NCBI GenBank assembly: GCA_002296125.1
Contig: DBHI01000121.1
Span: forward strand, 760-17,418
Direction of reading: 5' to 3'
DNA: 16,659 bases
DNA from: Anaerolineales bacterium UBA832
GTDB lineage: Bacteria; Chloroflexota; Anaerolineae; Anaerolineales; UBA11657
A model generated the notes under the pieces. It saw only the letters and a program-made list of their open reading frames with translations. It had not been told where the DNA came from and did not search any database. This document shows positions 6,882 to 14,375 of this stretch, piece by piece (positions within the stretch are counted from its first letter, which is position 1; each line of letters starts with the position of its first letter). The translations under genes were made by a program, and so were the position numbers.

Positions 6882-7703
6882 TTAGTCTTCAATTATTATA
6901 ACTGGTTCAGTATATTGGCGTACCTTGTTAAGTTGTATTTTGTTTGTAATCAAATTGTTTAACCAAGCATTTTTATCGGTTAATGATTGATTGCTACAAA
7001 GTAAGTCTAAGGGCATATTTACACCTAGTACTCGTTTGTTTATAGAAAATTTGGTTACACCAGCAGGCAATAGATTGTTGTTTGTTGCCGATTCTAGTAC
7101 GAACTTTGCAGCAAATTTTGGAAACTGTATTAGAGTTATAGATGATGTTATATCCTTTTGTAAGGATTTAATATCAGATTCTTTGGTTCGTAAAACATTA
7201 GTTTTTTTGGAATAGTTATTGACAAAGTTTGACAAGGTTAGTACTTGAGAGTCATTGTTATTAGAGGTGTCTACAACATGAAAAGTTTTTTCAGATGTTG
7301 TAACACTACACAATGCTTGATCTATTTTGAAACGATTAGTTATATCAAAATTTGTTTCTAAAACAATATTTGGTGTGATTTTGATCATCGACAATAATTC
7401 TTCTTTCTCTATTCCTTGCAAGACGTGGTTCCAAGTGGAAAGTGACAGTTGGTCTATGTCTTGATCAATTTCCTGTACAACAATATGAGGACATTTGAGT
7501 GCGTGTAAGGCACTTACTCTAGTAGCTCCATCAAGCAAAACGTATTGTCGATGATATTGAGCTACTATTGGTGGATTTCTGAGAATTTTATCTTTTTGGA
7601 TTTGTTTGTAAATACGATCTGATCTATTCTTATCATGATGTTCATGAGGGACAATGTGGTTTATGTCAACAATACGTAAGCTTAGTGAATTTGTAATTTG
7701 CAT
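6882..7703 (-). CDS. ParB/sulfiredoxin-fold protein, candidate free serine kinase (SerK/SbnI-like)
   Basis: A 273-residue protein (from the ATG at 7703) with an N-terminal ParB/sulfiredoxin-like domain. Key motifs are HIVPHEHHDKNR (16-27), ILRNPPIV (40-47), YVLLDGATRVSAL (54-66) and LSTWNHVL further on. This order (PHE..D..R, LRNPPIV, LDGATR, then a W-x-H) is what I remember of the free serine kinases SerK of archaea and SbnI of Staphylococcus. Those use one Glu and one Asp about 38 residues apart; here E21 and D58 occupy those positions. The predicted reaction is phosphorylation of free L-serine to O-phosphoserine. A DNA-binding ParB role is the alternative, but there is no ParA partner nearby and no helix-turn-helix that I can see. 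A GTG at 7721 would extend it by six codons. I prefer ATG because a TATAAT lies 9 nt before it and overlaps the longer reading. First gene of the folK-folC operon. Confidence 0.7.
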   Translation of the reverse strand: MQITNSLSLRIVDINHIVPHEHHDKNRSDRIYKQIQKDKILRNPPIVAQYHRQYVLLDGATRVSALHALKCPHIVVQEIDQDIDQLSLSTWNHVLQGIEKEELLSMIKITPNIVLETNFDITNRFKIDQALCSVTTSEKTFHVVDTSNNNDSQVLTLSNFVNNYSKKTNVLRTKESDIKSLQKDITSSITLIQFPKFAAKFVLESATNNNLLPAGVTKFSINKRVLGVNMPLDLLCSNQSLTDKNAWLNNLITNKIQLNKVRQYTEPVIIIED

Positions 7704-7712
7704 AACAACAAA

Positions 7713-7718
7713 ATTATA
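7713..7718 (-). promoter_or_regulatory. -10 element of the serine-kinase-like/folK/folC/VKOR operon, probably leaderless
   Basis: A perfect TATAAT on the minus strand lies exactly 9 nt before the ATG at 7703. Transcription would normally start 6-8 nt after a -10 box, leaving an mRNA with virtually no 5' leader. No Shine-Dalgarno precedes the ATG. No good -35 hexamer is visible at 16-19 bp. Confidence 0.6.
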
Positions 7719-7782
7719 CACTACCTTTTTTATAAAAATTGTATCAAGGAGTTTGTTAGGTACACAGTTTGTTTTTAAGTAA

Positions 7783-7791
7783 TGATATAAT
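7783..7791 (+). promoter_or_regulatory. Extended -10 promoter of the dihydrouridine synthase gene, probably leaderless
   Basis: TGATATAAT is a TGn extension plus a perfect TATAAT, 9 nt ahead of the ATG at 7801. No Shine-Dalgarno occurs between them and no -35 consensus is found at 16-18 bp, as often for extended -10 promoters. Its spacing to the start codon is the same as on the opposite strand for the divergent operon. Confidence 0.65.
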
Positions 7792-7800
7792 CAAAATATT

Positions 7801-8778
7801 ATGTTAAAACCAAGCTTTTTTGTAAACAAGTTGCCAATATATGGGGATTTAATATTGGCACCCATGGCGGGTTTTTCTGATCTTCCGTATAGATCTATAT
7901 GTAGAGCTCTGGGTTCAGCTATGAGTTACACAGAGTTTGTTAATGTGGATGAATTAAGTTCTGGTAAAAATGGCAGTAAACGAGCAAGACAGAAATTGTG
8001 TTATCGTGAGAATGAGCGACCAATAGTGTTTCAGATTTATGGTCATGATGTTGATCGTATTGTTAATGTAGCTGAGAGGATACAGGAGCTTGGCCCAGAT
8101 ATCATAGATATAAATATGGGATGTTATGTAAAGAAAATAGCAGAAAGAGGTGCAGGAGCGGGTATGTTACGTAAACCAAAGTCTGTAGCATTATTGATAA
8201 GACGATTGGTTAACATTTTAGAGATTCCAGTAACAGCAAAAATAAGACTTGGCTGGGATGAAGATAATAAAAACTATATGGAGATTGCACGTATATTGGA
8301 AGATAACGGGGCCTCGTTAGTTGCTGTACATGGCAGGACTAAATCTCAGGCCTATAAAGGTAAGGCAGACTGGGATGCTATTGCACATATAAAACAGCAT
8401 TTGTCAGTGCCAGTAGTGGGTAATGGTGATGTTTGTACAGTAGCCGATATAAATAGAATCAAATCGTATACAAAATGTGATGCAGTTATGATTGGTCGTG
8501 CTGTCATTGGAAATCCTTGGATTTTGCAACGCAAAGATAAGCAAGATGTAACTTTAACTGATAGGTTAAATTTAGTTAGAAAGCATTTAAAACTCAACTT
8601 AGAATTTTATGGATTAGACAAAGGATTGATATTGTTTAGAAAACATGTTGCTAAATATATTGAAGATGCGCCTGAAAACGTAAAACACTTGAGGATACCA
8701 TTGCTAACTTGTGAGCAAGCATCTGATTTTGAAGAGTTGTTGTTTTCAATCAATAAAGAAACACACACATTACCTTAG
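7801..8778 (+). CDS. dus: tRNA-dihydrouridine synthase
   Basis: An FMN-dependent enzyme of 325 residues that reduces specific uridines of tRNA to dihydrouridine using NADPH. The TIM barrel begins LILAPMAGFSDLPYR (17-31), the flavin-binding entry of the family. It continues with RPIVFQIYGHD, DIINMG-type DINMGC (103-108, catalytic Cys108), TAKIRLGWDEDN, LVAVHGRTKSQAYKGKADW, VPVVGNGDV and AVMIGRAVIGNPWI. The size and the GRxxxGNPW ending fit the DusB/NifR3 subgroup. One oddity is that the residue after the catalytic cysteine is Tyr109, where nearly all homologues I know have Pro (GCP). The ATG is chosen by its promoter spacing; there is no Shine-Dalgarno. It is transcribed alone, divergent from the folate operon and convergent with the thioredoxin-TPR gene, with only 12 nt between stops. 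Confidence 0.94.
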   Translation: MLKPSFFVNKLPIYGDLILAPMAGFSDLPYRSICRALGSAMSYTEFVNVDELSSGKNGSKRARQKLCYRENERPIVFQIYGHDVDRIVNVAERIQELGPDIIDINMGCYVKKIAERGAGAGMLRKPKSVALLIRRLVNILEIPVTAKIRLGWDEDNKNYMEIARILEDNGASLVAVHGRTKSQAYKGKADWDAIAHIKQHLSVPVVGNGDVCTVADINRIKSYTKCDAVMIGRAVIGNPWILQRKDKQDVTLTDRLNLVRKHLKLNLEFYGLDKGLILFRKHVAKYIEDAPENVKHLRIPLLTCEQASDFEELLFSINKETHTLP

Positions 8779-8790
8779 GTGATTCATTTA

Positions 8791-9633
8791 TTAAAATAAA
8801 ACATTAGCAAGCTCGTCGCGATACTCTCTTGTGAGGGGATCATCATCTCCTAATAGAGCAAAGATTGCTAGTATGACAGATTTGGGCTTATCGTCTTTAA
8901 AGTTTTTATCTGATCTAAGTATTTCTATTAAGCCATCCAAGCCAGCAGCATATTGTCCTTGTGCTAGCAGCTTTGCTGATTTCCAGTATTGTGCATTGAG
9001 AGCATTGTCGCTTTCAATGTGCTTGTTAGGGTTAGATTCTATTTCGGTGAACAACAGCGCTAGAGGTTTAAGTTGTTGGGCTGCTACAATTTCAGATCCC
9101 GGTGGAAAATCATTTATGTAGGCAAGAGCAGAGTTACCTTTTCCTTGAGCAATAAGTGCTCTAATTAGCCCAAAAGTAGCTGTTGAGTTGTTGGGCTGAT
9201 CATCCAAAACTTTACGCAATGGTTTTTCAGCTTGTTGCCATTTTCTGATTGACAACAGACTATAGCCTTCCAGGAGAGTGTTGTCTGTTTCTGAAGGAGC
9301 AATTTTTTGAATGAATTTGCGCAAAGTGTTTTCAGGAGCTGCACCATTTAGTTCTGCAATTATTTCCCCACCACGATATGCTTTTAGAGATGGTATGCCT
9401 TGGATACCAAATCTAACTGCTAATCCGGGATTTTCATCAACATCTACTTTGGCTAATAGAAATGACCCTGCATATTCAACAGCTAAGTTTTCGAGTATTG
9501 GACCAAGTGTTTTGCATGGTCCACACCAAGTTGCCCAAAAATCAACTAAGATAGGAATCTCATATGAACGACTAATTACATCTTCTTCAAATGTGGTTTC
9601 AGCAGTATTGAATATAAATTCTGAATAAGCCAT
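8791..9633 (-). CDS. cnoX: Thioredoxin-TPR protein, CnoX/YbbN-like co-chaperone
   Basis: A cytoplasmic protein of 280 residues with no signal peptide. An N-terminal thioredoxin domain (about 5-110) carries the active site FWATWCGPCK (C37, C40) and the cis-proline loop GIPSL (P81). The C-terminal part (about 118-280) is helical with tetratricopeptide-like repeats (EGYSLLSIRKWQQAEKPLRKVL..., SAKLLAQGQYAAGLDGLIEIL). It ends GDDDPLTREYRDELANVLF, a signature close to the end of E. coli YbbN. CnoX/YbbN proteins hand oxidatively stressed clients to GroEL and DnaK and protect cysteines. E. coli CnoX has lost the first active-site cysteine, whereas here the full WCGPC is kept, so disulfide reduction is likely. 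The ATG at 9633 has AAAGG 10 nt upstream. Single gene, divergent from the epimerase. Confidence 0.88.
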   Translation of the reverse strand: MAYSEFIFNTAETTFEEDVISRSYEIPILVDFWATWCGPCKTLGPILENLAVEYAGSFLLAKVDVDENPGLAVRFGIQGIPSLKAYRGGEIIAELNGAAPENTLRKFIQKIAPSETDNTLLEGYSLLSIRKWQQAEKPLRKVLDDQPNNSTATFGLIRALIAQGKGNSALAYINDFPPGSEIVAAQQLKPLALLFTEIESNPNKHIESDNALNAQYWKSAKLLAQGQYAAGLDGLIEILRSDKNFKDDKPKSVILAIFALLGDDDPLTREYRDELANVLF

Positions 9634-9643
9634 TAGTATAATA

Positions 9644-9659
9644 CCTTTAAATTATTATA
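9644..9659 (-). promoter_or_regulatory. Shine-Dalgarno and possible -10 of the thioredoxin-TPR gene
   Basis: On the minus strand AAAGG (9648-9644) stands 10 nt before the ATG. A TATAAT (9659-9654) lies just upstream of it, which would give a short leader of about 13 nt. No convincing -35 hexamer is seen, so the promoter part is tentative. Confidence 0.4.
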
Positions 9660-9740
9660 ATTGTACCATTGCCTTCGTGGTCAGTATGCTGTAGGATAGA
9701 TTTCTAAGTTAATGTTAATAATTCAAAATAACAGCAAAAC

Positions 9741-9778
9741 TTTCTAGAGATATTATATTATTGTGATATTTCTAGAAA
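9741..9778. repeat. 13-bp inverted repeat upstream of the epimerase gene
   Basis: The arms TTTCTAGAGATAT (9741-9753) and ATATTTCTAGAAA (9766-9778) are inverted copies with one mismatch, which becomes a G-U pair in RNA; the loop is 12 nt of A/T-rich sequence. The right arm ends 14 nt before the epimerase ATG. No T-tract follows, so it is not a normal terminator. It could be an operator for a dimeric regulator or an mRNA hairpin close to the start codon. Confidence 0.6.
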
Positions 9779-9792
9779 ATGGATAAAACTTA

Positions 9793-10752
9793 ATGAAAAT
9801 TTTGGTAACGGGTGCGGCAGGTTTTATTGGATCACAATTGGCTGAGCGATTAGTGTCAGCAGGTCATGAGGTGATAGGTGTTGATAATATGCTCAACAAC
9901 TATTCAGTTCGTATAAAGGAATCCAACATTGATTCGGTGATTCAAGCGGGGTGTGATTTTGTTGTTTGTGATCTGGCCCAGGATTCATTAGAGTCTGTGC
10001 TTGTTGATGTGGATGTTGTGTATCATTGCGCAGCACAGCCAGGACTGTCGGACTTAGTTGATCTAAGTGATTTTGTCACAAACAATGTTATAGCTACTGA
10101 CAAATTGTTACGAGCTATGATTGATTGTAGAGGTCTAAGCTCTAATCTTATCTATATATCAACTTCCTCTGTGTATGGCTCTAAGGCAGTTGGAGCAGAG
10201 TCATCTGAAACAAAACCAACTTCTTATTATGGAGTTACTAAACTTGCTGCTGAGCATTTAGTTATGGCTGCTACACGTCAAGAACGTATTAAAGCATGTG
10301 CTTTAAGGCTTTTTTCTGTTTATGGTCCTAGGGAAAGACCAGAAAAGCTTTATCCTAAAGTGATTGATAGTATATTGAATGATAACGAATTTACATTGTA
10401 TCAGGGTAGTGAAAAGCATTATAGAAGCTACACATATGTAGATGATGTTCTGGAAGGAATGATGTTAGTTTTGGATAATTTGGATATATGTAATGGAGAA
10501 GTGATTAACATAGGATCTGATGTTTCTGTTACAACAAAAAAAGGAATTAATATTGTGGAAAACATATTAGGTGTTAAAGCTAAAATTACAACGATTCCAC
10601 AGAGGTCGGGAGACCAATTAGAGACAAAAGCAGACATAAAAAAAGCGAAACAATTGCTTGGCTATCAATCTAAAACATCAATTCAGGATGGTCTTGTTAA
10701 AGAAATTGAATGGTATCAAAATGTCGCTATGAGAATCCGTAGAAACTATTAG
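9793..10752 (+). CDS. NAD-dependent epimerase/dehydratase (extended SDR, nucleotide-sugar type)
   Basis: A cytoplasmic extended short-chain dehydrogenase of 319 residues. It has the NAD-binding VTGAAGFIGSQLAERL (5-20), an acidic residue ending the second strand (GVDNM, D31), and YHCAAQPGLSDL (77-88). The active-site serines are in ISTSSVYGS (122-130), with Y146-x3-K150 in SYYGVTK, followed by LRLFSVYGPRERPEKLYPKVI and SYTYVDDVLEG. This pattern belongs to UDP-glucose/UDP-glucuronate epimerases and related decarboxylases or dehydratases; the GPRERPE loop recalls UDP-glucuronate 4-epimerase relatives. I cannot fix the substrate. The start codon overlaps the stop of a four-codon frame (ATG at 9779, TAATG junction) and no Shine-Dalgarno is present. 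priA follows after 24 nt. Unlike rmd and gmd it stands apart from the sugar operon. Confidence 0.85.
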   Translation: MKILVTGAAGFIGSQLAERLVSAGHEVIGVDNMLNNYSVRIKESNIDSVIQAGCDFVVCDLAQDSLESVLVDVDVVYHCAAQPGLSDLVDLSDFVTNNVIATDKLLRAMIDCRGLSSNLIYISTSSVYGSKAVGAESSETKPTSYYGVTKLAAEHLVMAATRQERIKACALRLFSVYGPRERPEKLYPKVIDSILNDNEFTLYQGSEKHYRSYTYVDDVLEGMMLVLDNLDICNGEVINIGSDVSVTTKKGINIVENILGVKAKITTIPQRSGDQLETKADIKKAKQLLGYQSKTSIQDGLVKEIEWYQNVAMRIRRNY

Positions 10753-10776
10753 AATGTCGGACAAAGTTTAAATATT

Positions 10777-13293
10777 TTGTACGTTGAAATCTTACCAAAT
10801 GTTGCAAAAATAGAAAACACTTATCATTATAAGGTCCCAGATAACTTGGCGCCTATTATTGCTTTTGGACAGTTAGTAATTGTGCCATTTGGAAACAGGT
10901 TATCTCAAGGTATCGTCATATCTTTAGATACTAATCCTCCTAGACATGTAACAGAATACAAAGAGGTAGTTTCAGTTGTAGATTTACAGCCTGTAATTAC
11001 TAAGGAACAACTTATTCTAGCTTATTGGTTGTCTTCGAAATATTGCGCTACTCTGGCGCATTGTGTGATAATGATGTTGCCTCCAGGATTGACTCAACGT
11101 GTAGAGTATAGTTACGATATAGACACTAATGACGTAAAAGTAAAAAGCAGATTACAACAGCAGGTTGTTAATTTAATTCAGGAAAGAGGACCCCTGTTGG
11201 GAAACCAGATCAGAAAGGAGTTAAGCCCATCACGTTGGAGACCAGTGGTAAATACACTCTTATCAAAAGGAATATTAACACAAAAACAAGTTGTCTTTTC
11301 ACCTAAAGTTAGACCAAAATATGTCAGTATAGTGATTTTGGTGAAATCAAAAAAAGAAATTGAAACCACAAAGCATTGCTTTAGTACTAGATCACAAACT
11401 GTAAATCAGAGACGAGCAGGTATCGTTGATTTTTTGTTAAAAAACAATAATAACTTGGAAATTCAGGAAGTTTGTAAAATCACAGAATCAAAAAGATCAG
11501 ACATCTTGGCTTTACAAAAGCAAGGTTATGTAACTGTGAAAAAGACCGAAAAAATTCGAGACTCATTGAATAAAATAAACGCTAGATCCATAAGACCACC
11601 TAGTTTGGTTCCTGGTCAAAGAGATGCGTGGAAAGTCATTCAAAAGGAATTTGACCTGACTATACCTAGACCGTTTTTATTGCACGGTGTAACTGGATCT
11701 GGTAAAACGGAAATCTATATGCGAGCTGTATCTGAGACATTAGCTAGAGGAAAGCAGGCTATAGTCTTGGTTCCAGAAATATCACTTACAGTGCAAACAG
11801 TAAGACGGTTTATGGAGAGATTTCCAAATGAAGTTGGGTTACAACACAGCAAACTATCACTTGGAGAACGATATGACACATGGAGGCGTGCTAGGTCTGG
11901 AAACATTTCTATAATAATTGGTGCTCGATCAGCTTTGTTTGTACCTTTGCCTAATATTGGATTGATTGTTGTTGATGAAGAACACGAAGAGGCCTACAGA
12001 CAAGATCCGCCCGTACAGCCCCCCTATTACAATGCTCGTGATGCGGCTGTGCAATATGCTAAAACTTTAGGAGCAGTTTGTATTTTGGGAAGTGCTACAC
12101 CAGACATTGTTAGTACAACTTTAGGAAACCAGGGCGATTACATCAAGGTTGATTTACCAAATAGGATCATGGGGCATGGTGACGATTTGTTGGATAAAAC
12201 AAGTACATTAGGAATACAGACAAGCTACCAAGCAATTGATTCTAAGAATTTGACTGCACAATATATTGGTTTGCCATCTGTAACAATCGTGGACATGAGA
12301 AGTGAATTAAAAACAGGTAACCGATCCATTTTTAGCAGAAAGTTGTATTCTAGTTTGTCAGAGGTTATTGAGGCAAAACAGCAGGCCATTTTATTTATTA
12401 ATCGACGAGGGTATGCAAGCTATGTGTTTTGTCGGGATTGCGGTTATGTTGTGGAATGTTCACGTTGCAACATTCCTTATACTTATCATCAGTACAAAGA
12501 GCAATTGCTTTGTCATCATTGTAACCAAACACAAGTTTTGTTAACTGTGTGTAATAAATGTAATAGTACTCGTATTAAACATTTTGGGCTTGGTACTGAG
12601 TCGGTGGAAGCAGAAATACAAAAACTATTTCCATCTGCGCGTACGTTGCGATGGGATAGAGACTCAAGTAGAGGGGTAGGAGCACACGATGCCATTATGC
12701 AGACGTTCGTTGAAAGAGATGCAGATATATTGATTGGAACACAAATGATTGCTAAGGGATTGGATTTACCTATGGTGACATTGGTGGGAGTTATCTCTTG
12801 TGATACAGGATTGACTCTTCCAGACTATCGAGCAGCAGAACGTACCTTCCAAGTGCTTACTCAAGTAGCAGGAAGGTCAGGTAGAGGTGTTCTTGGTGGA
12901 CAAGCAGTTATGCAAACTTATATGCCAAATCATCATTCTATTGTAGCAGCTTCAAAGCATGATTATGAGATGTTCTATACTAAAGAGATGGAATTAAGAA
13001 GAAAATATAATTATCCACCGTTTGCGGAATTGCTTAGGTTAGTAGGTAGTAACAAGGATCTAAATTATATTAAGAATCAATCCATAATGTTAGCCAGTAA
13101 AGTTCAAGAAAAAATGACTAGATCTACTTGTATGGGAATTGATATTGTGGGCCCTGTACCGTGTTATTTTTCAAAAATAGGAGACAATTATAGATGGCAG
13201 ATTGTGCTACGTGGACCTAAACTCAGAGAATTACTAGACATGAAAATGCCTGTAGGATGGCGGTTAGAGGTGGATCCATTAAATTTGCTATAA
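10777..13293 (+). CDS. priA: Primosomal replication restart helicase PriA
   Basis: A 3'-5' superfamily-2 DNA helicase that recognises stalled forks and reloads the replicative helicase. The N-terminal 3'-OH-binding domain begins YVEILPNVAKIENTYHYKVP. A winged-helix/linker region leads to the helicase core with Walker A GVTGSGKTE (304-312), the DEEH box (400-403) and SATPD. A zinc-binding insertion has eight cysteines (552, 555, 561, 564, 579, 582, 592, 595). Motif VI is QVAGRSGRG. At 838 residues it is longer than the roughly 730 of E. coli PriA. The extra length includes about 35 residues (466-500) between the SATPD region and the VDMR strand, and an extended linker near 180-260. The start is TTG, because the in-frame stop TAG lies 27 nt upstream with no ATG or GTG between; no Shine-Dalgarno is visible. 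Family call is certain. Confidence 0.96.
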   Translation: MYVEILPNVAKIENTYHYKVPDNLAPIIAFGQLVIVPFGNRLSQGIVISLDTNPPRHVTEYKEVVSVVDLQPVITKEQLILAYWLSSKYCATLAHCVIMMLPPGLTQRVEYSYDIDTNDVKVKSRLQQQVVNLIQERGPLLGNQIRKELSPSRWRPVVNTLLSKGILTQKQVVFSPKVRPKYVSIVILVKSKKEIETTKHCFSTRSQTVNQRRAGIVDFLLKNNNNLEIQEVCKITESKRSDILALQKQGYVTVKKTEKIRDSLNKINARSIRPPSLVPGQRDAWKVIQKEFDLTIPRPFLLHGVTGSGKTEIYMRAVSETLARGKQAIVLVPEISLTVQTVRRFMERFPNEVGLQHSKLSLGERYDTWRRARSGNISIIIGARSALFVPLPNIGLIVVDEEHEEAYRQDPPVQPPYYNARDAAVQYAKTLGAVCILGSATPDIVSTTLGNQGDYIKVDLPNRIMGHGDDLLDKTSTLGIQTSYQAIDSKNLTAQYIGLPSVTIVDMRSELKTGNRSIFSRKLYSSLSEVIEAKQQAILFINRRGYASYVFCRDCGYVVECSRCNIPYTYHQYKEQLLCHHCNQTQVLLTVCNKCNSTRIKHFGLGTESVEAEIQKLFPSARTLRWDRDSSRGVGAHDAIMQTFVERDADILIGTQMIAKGLDLPMVTLVGVISCDTGLTLPDYRAAERTFQVLTQVAGRSGRGVLGGQAVMQTYMPNHHSIVAASKHDYEMFYTKEMELRRKYNYPPFAELLRLVGSNKDLNYIKNQSIMLASKVQEKMTRSTCMGIDIVGPVPCYFSKIGDNYRWQIVLRGPKLRELLDMKMPVGWRLEVDPLNLL

Positions 13294-13359
13294 ACCAGAT
13301 AGGATGTATTAGCTTGAAAAGATTGATGGCATTGATCCTTAATGTTACACTAGGTATTG

Positions 13360-14340
13360 ATGAATAAATCCCCGTCAGTGATTCTTTTCTATGGAGACGA
13401 TGTTTTTGGAATAGAAGAACATGTACAAAAGCTTCTTGTTGATATGAAGCTAATGGACAATGGACAAATAAATGTTAGTAAGTTTCAGGCTAGTAGTACT
13501 AACTTTGGTGAAATTCGATCGTCATGTAGAGTTGTTCCATTTCTTGGAGATAGTCGGATTGTGTTGTTAACTGATGTTATTCAAAAAGGGAAAAAGACGA
13601 AAGCATCAAAATTAGTTGATGAACTCATTAAGTTTTTACCAGACATACCCTTTACTACTCTTTTGTTAATTATAGAACCTAGCAAGTTAGCGTCTAATAG
13701 TAAGCTGCTCAAGGCTGTTAAATCTTTAGAGTACGGTAAGGTTTACAGCTATATGTTGCCTGACAAAGACAAATTAGTTAACTGGATACGGGAACGTACT
13801 AGAACTTTGGGTGGTGAGATTACTTTGGCAGGAGCAAATGCTTTGGCTGATATTGGCACCAATGATACTAGACGATTATCGTCAGAAATTGACAAACTGC
13901 TTGCATATGTCAATTGGGAAGATTCTATTGATATTGTAGATGTGGTTCAGCTTGTTCCCGCAGCAGGTCAGGCGGACATATTTTTGTTGGTTGATTCTGT
14001 AGCACATGGTAATGCTCACAGAGCTGTTTCTGAGTTATATAGATTGATTTCGTCTGGCGATAGAGATCATATTGGAATTTTTGCTATGATTGTAAGACAG
14101 TATCGATTATTGTTACAAGTAAAGGAAATTCTTGATGCAGGAGGTAATATCTCTGTAATAAAAAGCAAGCTTGGTTTACATGATTTTGTGGCAAATAAAT
14201 TAATGAGGCAATCAGATCGTTATACAATTGAGACCTTAGAATATATATATAAACGATTAGGAGCTATGGATTTAGCAATGAAAACGGGTGCAGATCATGA
14301 ATTGGCTTTAGATATAATGGTAGCTGGTTTAACTAGCTAA
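13360..14340 (+). CDS. holA: DNA polymerase III subunit delta
   Basis: The clamp-loader subunit that opens the beta ring. The 326-residue protein has the HolA layout: an N-terminal AAA+-like domain starting ILFYGDDVFGIEEHVQKLL, then SFLGDSRIVLLTDV-type strand VPFLGDSRIVLLTD and LLLIIEPSKLASNSKLLKAV. They are followed by YSYMLPDKDKLVNWIRERTRTLGGEITLAGANALADIGTNDTRRLSSEIDKLLAY, the helical region most typical of delta. The C-terminal collar domain includes ADIFLLVDSVAHGNAHRAVSELYRLI and the end DLAMKTGADHELALDIMVAGL. Walker A is absent, as expected for delta. I choose ATG at 13360 over the adjacent TTG at 13357, since AGG at 13352-13354 is 5 nt from the ATG but only 2 nt from the TTG. It lies 66 nt behind priA, pairing two replication genes. 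Confidence 0.92.
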   Translation: MNKSPSVILFYGDDVFGIEEHVQKLLVDMKLMDNGQINVSKFQASSTNFGEIRSSCRVVPFLGDSRIVLLTDVIQKGKKTKASKLVDELIKFLPDIPFTTLLLIIEPSKLASNSKLLKAVKSLEYGKVYSYMLPDKDKLVNWIRERTRTLGGEITLAGANALADIGTNDTRRLSSEIDKLLAYVNWEDSIDIVDVVQLVPAAGQADIFLLVDSVAHGNAHRAVSELYRLISSGDRDHIGIFAMIVRQYRLLLQVKEILDAGGNISVIKSKLGLHDFVANKLMRQSDRYTIETLEYIYKRLGAMDLAMKTGADHELALDIMVAGLTS

Positions 14341-14363
14341 ATTGATGATAGACCAAATGATGT

Positions 14364-14370
14364 AAGGAGG
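14364..14370 (+). promoter_or_regulatory. Perfect Shine-Dalgarno of the membrane sensor gene
   Basis: AAGGAGG lies 5 nt before the ATG at 14376. It is the only full-length Shine-Dalgarno ahead of a long gene in this window; the neighbours have weak or absent sites. This gene is probably translated at a much higher rate than its neighbours. Confidence 0.8.
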
Positions 14371-14375
14371 AAACA

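Noticed and set aside
7704..7721. GTG start at 7721 for the serine-kinase-like gene
   Set aside because: The codons from GTG to the ATG contain the TATAAT promoter element, which would lie upstream of the transcript start. The six extra residues also add nothing conserved, and AAGG is only 2 nt from that GTG.
8831..9628. Open frames on the plus strand opposite the thioredoxin-TPR gene
   Set aside because: They overlap a gene with clear domain signatures and show no family motif, Shine-Dalgarno or promoter of their own. The same holds for the other frames opposite pgm, gmd, rmd, priA and the sensor gene.
13357..13359. TTG start for holA, one codon before the ATG
   Set aside because: The AGG ribosome site at 13352-13354 is 5 nt from the ATG but only 2 nt from the TTG; ATG is also the stronger codon.
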